The notes below the pieces were generated by a model. The model did no database searches. It had not been told where the DNA came from and saw nothing but the letters and a program-made list of their open reading frames with translations. From Nemertoderma westbladi (lineage: Eukaryota; Xenacoelomorpha; Nemertodermatida; Nemertodermatidae), in NCBI GenBank assembly GCA_032718475.1, contig JAUCBJ010000041.1, positions 1 through 62,423 of the forward strand: a DNA stretch of 62,423 bases. Direction: 5' to 3'. The translations under genes were made by a program, and so were the position numbers. Positions within the stretch are counted from its first letter, which is position 1. Each line of letters starts with the position of its first letter. Positions 46,534 to 55,779 of the stretch are shown here, piece by piece.

Positions 46534-47393
46534 AAGATGAAATGTCCGTACTTATTAAAGTACAATAAAGCCACTACTATATTTAAGTATTATTGGTAGG
46601 CAGAGTATTAGGAATGCAAAGTTCAGATCCTCGTGTCTCGGCTAAACCAAGCTCTGGGTAGACCTTGGAAACGACTTGCCTCTTCACACTGACATTGCTT
46701 CGTGCGATATTGCTCTCATACCGTATATTAAATAATACATATAGTAGCGTGATGTCCCTTTAACAGTAGCGTATAACGCAAAATAAATCTGTTAAACCCT
46801 TTGACCATCTGTAATTCTAGTCGATTAAGATATCGCGGCACCCACCGATATACTTGAAAGACAAATTCTAGAATCAGTGGTTAACGTCCCCAGACAAGTT
46901 CTGGAATAAATCGGTGCCCATCTCAAATATTAATTAATTAATATTTGCAAAATCTAATAAATTAAGATGAAATGTCCGTACTTATTAAAGTACAATAAAG
47001 CCACTACTATATTTAAGTATTATTGGTAGGCAGAGTATTAGGAATGCAAAGTTCAGATCCTCGTGTCTCGGCTAAACCAAGCTCTGGGTAGACCTTGGAA
47101 ACGACTTGCCTCTTCACACTGACATTGCTTCGTGCGATATTGCTCTCATACCGTATATTAAATAATACATATAGTAGCGTGATGTCCCTTTAACAGTAGC
47201 GTATAACGCAAAATAAATCTGTTAAACCCTTTGACCATCTGTAATTCTAGTCGATTAAGATATCGCGGCACCCACCGATATACTTGAAAGACAAATTCTA
47301 GAATCAGTGGTTAACGTCCCCAGACAAGTTCTGGAATAAATCGGTGCCCATCTCAAATATTAATTAATTAATATTTGCAAAATCTAATAAATC
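46534..47393 (+). repeat. 430-bp tandem duplication in the 3' internal region
   Basis: The stretch beginning AAGATGAAATGTCCGTACTT at 46534 is repeated directly from 46964 with a 430-bp period and almost no differences. Copy A has the segment once (from about 2320), so the duplication is specific to this copy and recent. Confidence 0.88.
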
Positions 47394-48350
47394 AAAATCT
47401 GTAAAATTCAGATCCTGCAATAATTCTAGTCAATTAAGATATCGTAGCATTTACCGATATTCTTAAAAAGACAATTGTCATAGAATTAAGGATCTTGTGT
47501 CCCTAGACATGTTCTAGAATCAAAATATGTCCATTTAATTATCAAATAATAAAATTTCAGGGAATAAATTTAAATTCATGCCTTTTAATGAATTTAATAA
47601 ATTGCCATTTTTACGCAATTTATAAAGTTCCCAAAATTCCATTAATTAATAGATCAAGGGAGCGGAGATTTATCTTATCATGCGTATGAGAGTGTGAAAG
47701 TCTCCCAAACATAGTCAATAGCCGATAAAATTCATAAAGTCATGTATAAAACAGAACATTGACTATTAAAGAATACTATTAAATAACATCCCAGATCTGT
47801 ATGCATTGGAACTACCCTAATTCTACCGCTAGCTTTGCATAATGTCACCATAGCAACAACCACGCTAGAATTAGAATTGAGTTAAAAGAACAATAGAAAG
47901 CTTGTCCCATTGAATAGCATAGGGAATAAATAGCGCACTGCTAGTATCCAAGGATACATACTAATACAGTGACATTCTGGAAGGCATTGACTAACGGACA
48001 AATGGCCCGAATGTGTGTAATTTGTGACAAGTTGTGTGTGTGGTATTTGTGAGTTTATAGGTGAATGTTACTGCTAAGGTGTGTTTACAGTAGCCAGTCG
48101 CAATCGTAAAAGTAACCTAACTCTCCAAGGAAAACCTGAAGTACATCTAAGCCTTTGGGACGGACAGTCGAGTGACTTGTGCCGGTTGTCGTTGTCGTTG
48201 TGCGGCTACGTCGTTGGCGAAAGTACAGCGGCGACGACACATCGGCGCTGAGGATCTCGTACTGTCCGGGGGTTAATTGGAGTAGGCAGCGACGCTCGCT
48301 AGCCTAAATATAAACTCCTTATAATATGGATAAACTCATATATAGCAGAT

Positions 48351-49046
48351 ATGACGGAGTTGATAGAAGATGGTCTTGGTATCGGGGAGCGATATACTCT
48401 ACTTTTACAAGCGTTTGTTGATAGCTTAATACGCGGCGACGTTGGTCCAACTGCTGCGGAGGACGATGGTCGTTATATCGAACCGACAATGTCCCAAGTG
48501 CAGCTCTCGCGAGAGTTGGACTATAGAAAATTCGCTGCTCGATATACGCAGCGTAATGGTACGTATATGGGCTTCTTAACTACTGGTCATCCTATCGATT
48601 TACACGATACGGACAATGTCGACACCAAAAGGGAAATGGTACGATTGAAATATCCTACCCAGCGGAGGCGGAACGATAAACCAAGAATGGAACACGAGAA
48701 TTCTATTCGAAACAGACTCGAAAGAGAAGACGTTGAGGAGCCGGATAAACGCAGCGACTTCAACGATTATCTGGAATTCCTGATAGAAACATATCTCAAT
48801 ATTGCCAGTCAACAAAATCTAGAAACTCGATATCCTCAAGGTATACATCATGACCGCATGGTAGAACTCAAACGGCTCGATTCCCCTATGATGTATCTTA
48901 CCGCCGATCGACCGCTACCTGTTGTACCGAATAGCTTCGAACGGATGGAGGAATATTGTAAGCTGGAGAAAGATCACTCGCGTTTCCCCTACAAGACGTA
49001 CGTTTTTGGGTATTATTACGGTAAATGCCCTAGACCCAGCCAATAA
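48351..49046 (+). CDS. Unrecognised accessory ORF between integrase and 3' LTR (231 aa)
   Basis: An intact ORF starting ATGACGGAG, 4.5 kb after the integrase stop and 0.9 kb before the polypurine tract, where some retroelements carry env or accessory genes. The product is hydrophilic, with no signal peptide or membrane span, so it does not look like an envelope protein. It opens with an acidic helical segment (MTELIEDGLGIGERYTLLLQ), has an Arg/Lys-rich middle near 100-125 (YPTQRRRNDKPRMEH), an acidic stretch near 127-145, and ends with aromatic residues (YKTYVFGYYYGKCPRPSQ). I recognise no family. Copy A keeps the start but is frameshifted and partly deleted. The long space before it suggests a spliced subgenomic mRNA or LTR-independent promoter, neither of which can be shown here. 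Confidence 0.6.
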   Translation: MTELIEDGLGIGERYTLLLQAFVDSLIRGDVGPTAAEDDGRYIEPTMSQVQLSRELDYRKFAARYTQRNGTYMGFLTTGHPIDLHDTDNVDTKREMVRLKYPTQRRRNDKPRMEHENSIRNRLEREDVEEPDKRSDFNDYLEFLIETYLNIASQQNLETRYPQGIHHDRMVELKRLDSPMMYLTADRPLPVVPNSFERMEEYCKLEKDHSRFPYKTYVFGYYYGKCPRPSQ

Positions 49047-49539
49047 ACGGAAAGACATAAACATCCACGGAAACGTTGTGTTAAACACAGTTGTGTTCGT
49101 TATATTTACTGGAGTTTCGAGCGAAACTTGTTTGACGTATCACCTATGCTCACTCGGCTCTAACGATCCTAGAGTAAACCTACGATCAGAGTCCCGGAAT
49201 ACTCGGTCAAACCTCCTCATTCCTTAGTTGGACCTCAGACCTGCGATCCTGGTGGTGTCGCGGATCCTCGCGGACAGTATTCACTGTTCAAGATCTAGTG
49301 CTACCCTAACAATTAATCGGTAACACTCCGACAGTGATTTCTAGCTAGCCGCCCATCTTACCTAGCTGGATTATGACGCAGACACCTAATATCACTATCC
49401 AACCGTATGGTCGTCCCGTTTAACGCGATACAACCCTTCATCAAGGTGAAGGAGAGCGTTGTACGAAACGAGGTAAACGCTATTCTATAAAGATCAAAAA
49501 GAAACCTGCGTTTGTTCAGATAAACGTAAGTTACAACAG

Positions 49540-49867
49540 TAAGTCCAATCGATAAACAAATTGGCCTTCTCTCAGTTCGATTGGGAAACCTCGAATCTCA
49601 AAGAAGATATCAAGCTTAGAAAACCCTATTCTCTGCGAGAGTTTTGGACGAACGTATTCCATGACAAGCGGAGGAAAATCAGCTCGAGGAGAAGCATATC
49701 GAAACGGCAGATACCTCGACCATAAACCTACACCTTCTGATGCAATCATATTGCACCCTTCACCCAGGAGTTATGGCCCTCCTAGTAAAGTGGCTCCCCC
49801 CAAAGAGAAAAAGACTCTTGCTAGCCTCAAAAAACTGCGTAAACGCCGTCTGCGTAAGAAAGACTAA
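49540..49867 (+). other. Possible second coding segment before the 3' LTR
   Basis: A short frame beginning near 49661 ends in a strongly basic tail (KKTLASLKKLRKRRLRKKD) at a TAA shared with copy A. A second frame upstream (RKPYSLREFWTNVFHDKRRK, about 49610-49670) also looks protein-like. Splice-donor-like GTAAGT words occur near 49528 and 49541. It may be a further exon of the accessory gene; evidence is weak. Confidence 0.3.
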
Positions 49868-49936
49868 CTGTTTAGAGTATCTTTATGTTTTAGAAACTGT
49901 GATTTTTATATTTTATAGACTGAAAATCCCATTTTC

Positions 49937-49945
49937 TGGGAGCGG
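49937..49945 (+). other. Polypurine tract
   Basis: TGGGAGCGG immediately before the TGTAAAAGC start of the 3' LTR, the same as in copy A. It fixes the LTR boundary and shows that the accessory ORF is internal, not in the LTR. Confidence 0.7.
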
Positions 49946-51120
49946 TGTAAAAGCTTTTGCTGAATTGTCCGGTTACTTTTCCTTATTTTTCCCGTAAAAT
50001 ACTCTGTAGTTGGTTTAACAGGCATAAAAAGGCCGTGTCCTTGCTGTACTGGTGTTTTAGCGGACATAAAAGCTATTTCTTCTGTATTTGTACTTTAGAG
50101 GACATAATCCGTAATTCCGTGACGTAAAAGCTCGATACTCTTGAAAACAGCGTCGCTACCATGACGACGGCTAGCAGCTGATATTGCCACGTCGACGTTT
50201 CTTTGTTTCTTTGTTCTCTCGTTGTTCAGGTTGACCAATCAGAGCGTTTGTTGTCTCTGTGTTGGAGGTATATACAGAAACTCAGTAGTTCAGTGTTATG
50301 TTTTTGCCCAGAGCCTAAGAACCGGCTTTTGGCACCTCCGTGTTTCAGTTTTTAGTCTTACACTAGTAGGTTTAATTATAAGGACATATATCCTTTAACC
50401 TACGACACTGCTAACTGATCATACATACTGACTGCTGAAACATTGCAAACTCATAACAATCAGTGTTTTCATTGTTGTTTTATACTGCTATTTACTGTCA
50501 GTTCTTCATAATATGGTTGATGAATTATTATATTTGGAATAACGATAAATAACCCCGAAACCCAATATTCTTGATATACCGAAGGTAAGAGAGAAAGGTT
50601 ACCAATAACGATTGTGACTTATGTTAAAGTGGTTTGAAGTGAATCTAATGTTATTTGATAGACCCTACATGAGTCAGTCTGTGTTCCTTTTATATGTGAC
50701 TAAAATCAGTGAAGATTGGCAGATTAGTGTGCAGTATTGTGCAGCATTGTGTATGAGCGAGTCTGTTAAAGAAGCAATTCCTAAAGAATGCGCCATATAT
50801 GTGAATTATAATTGAGCCATATCGTTGTGAGTAGTTTAAGTCATAACTCTGTTTATATAGATAAAGCGCCACGTCCTAAAGGAACTGTTAATATTCCCGA
50901 AGGTGAATAATATTGTCAGAGATTATATAATACTGTCAGTCGAATAATACATTAGGCTTACATAGCAATAAAATTAAACCGTCGAACCCAATCTCCCGGG
51001 AATATCCAGCGGGTGAATGATCGCGCACAGATTGGTTTCGACTAGTGTAGTGAATCAAATACTTGTCATAGACTAAAAACCGATTTAATATCTAGAAGAC
51101 ATCTTAATTTGGTGGGTTAA
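49946..51120 (+). repeat. 3' LTR, first (nearly complete) part
   Basis: Matches the 5' LTR from its first base to GGTGGGTTAA, lacking only the last 27 bp. It has about 9 extra bp near 50400 (CTACGACAC) not found in the 5' LTR or in the later partial copy. It breaks off directly into the 53-bp array. Confidence 0.85.
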
Positions 51121-52814
51121 TCATCTTGCACACCGATGTGTGGATATACAAACACAGGAAGAGTGCATGGTGTTCGTTCATTTTGCACACCGATGTGGGG
51201 GTATACAAACACAGGAAGAGTGCATGGTGTTCATCTTGCACACCGATGTGTGGGTATACAAACACAGGAAGAGTGCGTGGTGTTCATCTTGCACACCGAT
51301 GTGTGGATATACAAACACAGGAAGAGTGCGTGGTGTTCATCTTGCACACCGATGTGGGTGTATACAAACACAGGAAGAGTGCGTGGTGTTCATTTTGCAC
51401 ACCGATGTGTGGGTATACAAACACAGGAAGAGTGCATGGTGTTCGTTCATCTTGCACACCGATGTGGGTGTATACAAACACAGGAAGAGTGCATGGTGTT
51501 CATCTTGCACACCGATGTGGGGGATATACAAACACAGGAAGAGTGCGTGGTGTTCATCTTGCACACCGATGTGGGTGTATACAAACACAGGAAGAGTGCA
51601 TGGTGTTCATCTTGCACACCGATGTGGGGGTATACAAACACAGGAAGAGTGCGTGGTGTTCATCTTGCACACCGATGTGTGGATATACAAACACAGGAAG
51701 AGTGCATGGTGTTCATCTTGCACACCGATGTGGGTGTATACAAACACAGGAAGAGTGCATGGTGTTCGTTCAATGCACACCGATGTGTGGGTGTATACAA
51801 ATACAGGAAGAGTGCATGGTGTTCATCTTGCACACCGATGTGGGGGTATACAAACACAGGAAGAGTGCATGGTGTTCGTTCATCTTGCACACCGATGTGG
51901 GGGTATACAAATACAGGAAGAGTGCATGGTGTTCATCTTGCACACCGATGTGGGGGTATACAAACACAGGAAGAGTGCATGGTGTTCATCTTGCACACCG
52001 ATGTGGGGGTATACAAACACAGGAAGAGTGCATGGTGTTCATCTTGCACACCGATGTGGGGGTATACAAACACAGGAAGAGTGCATGGTGTTCATCTTGC
52101 ACACCGATGTGTGGATATACAAACACAGGAAGAGTGCATGGTGTTCGTTCATCTTGCACACCGATGTGGGTGTATACAAACACAGGAAGAGTGCATGGTG
52201 TTCATCTTGCACACCGATGTGTGGATATACAAATACAGGAAGAGTGCATGGTGTTCGTTCAATGCACACCGATGTGTGGGTGTATACAAATACAGGAAGA
52301 GTGCATGGTGTTCATCTTGCACACCGATGTGGGGGTATACAAACACAGGAAGAGTGCATGGTGTTCGTTCATCTTGCACACCGATGTGGGGGTATACAAA
52401 TACAGGAAGAGTGCATGGTGTTCATCTTGCACACCGATGTGTGGGTATACAAACACAGGAAGAGTGCATGGTGTTCATCTTGCACACCGATGTGTGGGTA
52501 TACAAACACAGGAAGAGTGCATGGTGTTCATCTTGCACACCGATGTGGGGTGTATACAAACACAGGAAGAGTGCATGGTGTTCGTTCAATGCACACCGAT
52601 GTGTGGGTGTATACAAATACAGGAAGAGTGCATGGTGTTCATCTTGCACACCGATGTGGGGGTATACAAACACAGGAAGAGTGCATGGTGTTCGTTCAAT
52701 GCACACCGATGTGTGGGTGTATACAAATACAGGAAGAGTGCATGGTGTTCATCTTGCACACCGATGTGGGGGTATACAAACACAGGAAGAGTGCATGGTG
52801 TTCATCTTGCACAC
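51121..52814 (+). repeat. 53-bp minisatellite inside the 3' LTR (about 31 units)
   Basis: The unit contains TTGCACACCGATGTG, GTATACAAACACAGGAAGAG and GCATGGTGTTC. Most units are 53 bp, with variants at GTGGGGG/GTGTGGA, ACACAGG/ATACAGG and an extra GTTC or a CATCTTG-to-AATG change that recurs in groups. All three plus-strand frames are open across the array (559-570 codons), because 53 is not a multiple of three and no stop occurs in any frame of the unit. It is joined on the left to GGGTTAA and on the right to TTTAGAGG of the LTR. Confidence 0.93.
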
Positions 52815-53859
52815 TTTAGAGGACATAATCCGTAATTCCGTGACGTAAAAGCTCGATACTCTTGAAAACAGCGTCGCTACCATGACGACGGCTAGCAGCT
52901 GATATTGCCACGTCGACGTTTCTTTGTTTCTTTGTTCTCTCGTTGTTCAGGTTGACCAATCAGAGCGTTTGTTGTCTCTGTGTTGGAGGTATATACAGAA
53001 ACTCAGTAGTTCAGTGTTATGTTTTTGCCCAGAGCCTAAGAACCGGCTTTTGGCACCTCCGTGTTTCAGTTTTTAGTCTTACACTAGTAGGTTTAATTAT
53101 AAGGACATATATCCTTTAACTGCTAACTGATCATACATACTGACTGCTGAAACATTGCAAACTCATAACAATCAGTGTTTTCATTGTTGTTTTATACTGC
53201 TATTTACTGTCAGTTCTTCATAATATGGTTGATGAATTATTATATTTGGAATAACGATAAATAACCCCGAAACCCAATATTCTTGATATACCGAAGGTAA
53301 GAGAGAAAGGTTACCAATAACGATTGTGACTTATGTTAAAGTGGTTTGAAGTGAATCTAATGTTATTTGATAGACCCTACATGAGTCAGTCTGTGTTCCT
53401 TTTATATGTGACTAAAATCAGTGAAGATTGGCAGATTAGTGTGCAGTATTGTGCAGCATTGTGTATGAGCGAGTCTGTTAAAGAAGCAATTCCTAAAGAA
53501 TGCGCCATATATGTGAATTATAATTGAGCCATATCGTTGTGAGTAGTTTAAGTCATAACTCTGTTTATATAGATAAAGCGCCACGTCCTAAAGGAACTGT
53601 TAATATTCCCGAAGGTGAATAATATTGTCAGAGATTATATAATACTGTCAGTCGAATAATACATTAGGCTTACATAGCAATAAAATTAAACCGTCGAACC
53701 CAATCTCCCGGGAATATCCAGCGGGTGAATGATCGCGCACAGATTGGTTTCGACTAGTGTAGTGAATCAAATACTTGTCATAGACTAAAAACCGATTTAA
53801 TATCTAGAAGACATCTTAATTTGGTGGGTTAAACTGCCAAAGGTCTGAAAGCGCGAACA
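52815..53859 (+). repeat. 3' LTR, second part (last 1045 bp of the LTR)
   Basis: Starts at LTR offset 149 (TTTAGAGGACATAATCC) and runs to the true LTR end GCGCGAACA. Equal in length to 29314-30358 and without the 9-bp insertion of the part at 49946-51120. It is followed by the target duplication ACATT. Confidence 0.88.
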
Positions 53860-53864
53860 ACATT

Positions 53865-54229
53865 TATAAAGCCCGTACACACTATAAATAAAATGAACAG
53901 TAACATTATTGGTAAATATTAAATAAATAACAGTAACACTTTACGTTATGCAAATCGAATGTATAAAATAATTGTACTGTACGTACTGTGTACGTTCATT
54001 ATAAATAAAATCAAGCACCATAGTGTTGTAATTAAAAGGTACGTAGCAGATAACGGACAAATAAAATACAATATAAATATAATAAAATAATAATAAATAA
54101 ATAATAAAATAAATAATAAAATTGGCTGGAATAGATTAAAAACGACCGTGATTACCGTACAGGTAATATATATTGCACGGGTTTGGCCGTTACAGTACTT
54201 AGTCGATGCTGTCCCCCCATTGGCTAATA
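53865..54229. other. Intergenic, AT-rich
   Basis: AATAAA-rich DNA between the two BEL/Pao elements. No gene seen. Confidence 0.5.
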
Positions 54230-54998
54230 CCCCTGTTGGCACCCTTTGCCCCCCTCTGAAGTGCTTCCCTTCGCCCTTGCTGTTCTCTCTTGGTTAGGGG
54301 TTTGGCCCCTGACCCCTATTGTGTGCTTCCTTCCCACTCTTATTGGGATGGCACGAGTTGGTTAATTGCCCAATCTCGTGGCTCCCAATATTGCTTATCG
54401 GCTAATAACTTTATGGGGTGTTGGCGGGATTGAATAAGCTAACACTCCCCCCCATGCTATCTTCCCGGTAAGAAGATAGCATCAACCAAAAAGTGCGTTA
54501 CAATCCCGCTGGATCCCGATCTAGCATCGGGTGTGGGGTGGGTCTATTTTTTCGGAGTCGGCTTTCCAGGCCGCTCCCTATGGGTATGATGTCACTACGC
54601 TCTGGCGTCTCGTGTCGGGCCGATCGTGCGCTTCCCTCACACAATTTTTGTTTCCCCAACACTCTCGCCACTCTAACTTCGCTCTCTAACTCAACTCGCT
54701 CTCTCCCCACTCTTACAACTCTCCCCACACCTGAATCGCACTCTAACTTCTCGCCAACAGCTCTTCTCACTATCTCCTCTCTACTCTCTGCCACTCTCTA
54801 AGGCCCTGACCTCTAATGCTACCCCTGTGCTATCATACTATCTACCTTATCTAACTTACTAACTCTAACTATCTAACTCTACTAACTACTAACTCTAACT
54901 AGAACTCTCTTTCTAACTAGAACTCTCTAACTTTCTGCTAAGTCTACTAACTCTTTCCTAACTCTGACTAAAATCCTCCAACTAACTCTATCTCCATC

Positions 54999-55560
54999 TA
55001 CGTGGCGCTAACGGTGCCCACAACCACTCTACTACTACTTTAACTAAAAACCCTCTAACTACGTGGCGCTTGTGGTGCCCACAACCACTCTACTACTAAC
55101 TCTAACTAAAAACCCTCTAACTTTCTGCTAACTCTATCTACGTGGCGCTAACGGTGCCCACAACCACAACCGGTACTACGTACCCTCTTACTAACTCTTT
55201 TCTCCATCTACGTGGCGCTAACGGTGCCCACAACCACAACCGGTACTATGTACCCTCTTACTAACTCTACCTCCATCTACGTGGCGCTAACGGTGCCCAC
55301 AACCACAACCGGTACTATGTACCCTCTTACTAACTCTACCTCCATCTACGTGGCGCTAACGGTGCCCACAACCACTCTACTAATACTTTAACTAAAACCC
55401 TCTAACTCTAACTATACTTGGTCTACCCCTTTCTACTCTCTACGTGGCGCTTGCGGTGCCCACAACCACTCTCTGCTACTACTTTCTACGTGGCGCTTCC
55501 GGTGCCCACAACCCCTCTCTTACTACTTTCTACGTGGCGCTTACGGTGCCCACAACCCCC
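54999..55560 (-). repeat. Tandem repeats in the 3' region of the second element
   Basis: Nine copies of CTACGTGGCGCT followed by (A/T)(A/G)CGGTGCCCACAACC-type sequence on the plus strand, spaced 42-95 bp, in CT-rich surroundings. Part of the presumed LTR. Confidence 0.7.
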
Positions 55561-55779
55561 CTACTACTACTCGTGGCATGACAATATGCCACACTCCCTT
55601 ACCCCGCCGCCTTCTAACTTCTCTACTTACTACCTAACTTCTAACTGCTACTTCTTACTATCCTCTACTAATTATTATTTAATTATTTTAATTATTTGTT
55701 TTTAATTAAATAATTATTTTCTTGTGGGAAGGGCGTCTCGCCCTCATTCCCACCCCCCTCAGTCCAAAATATTGGACGA

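Larger units (their letters stand above)
29166..53859 (+). mobile_element. BEL/Pao LTR retrotransposon, 24.7 kb with nested insertions
   Basis: Bounded by LTR sequence in direct orientation, first bases TGTAAAAGC and last bases GCGCGAACA. The 5-bp repeat ACATT flanks it at 29161-29165 and 53860-53864. Between the LTRs lie, in order: a leader with a 288-bp tandem repeat interrupted by a LINE; ORF1 (Gag N-terminal part); ORF2 (Gag, PR, RT, RNase H, IN zinc domain); the integrase core; a DNA transposon insertion; a 430-bp tandem duplication; an accessory ORF; the polypurine tract; and a rearranged 3' LTR. Domain order PR-RT-RNase H-IN and the YMDD, DIASRG and DUF1758-type protease motifs identify BEL/Pao. 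No primer-binding site with TGG is seen just after the 5' LTR. The 5' LTR and the last 1045 bp of the 3' LTR have equal length and look nearly identical, so the insertion is recent. Confidence 0.85.

Noticed and set aside
51121-52814. CRISPR array
   Set aside because: Units are continuous tandem repeats without unique spacers, in animal DNA.
51126-52848. Three overlapping 560-570-codon frames over the 53-bp array
   Set aside because: All three arise from the same stop-free unit; no independent sign of coding such as a codon-position bias.
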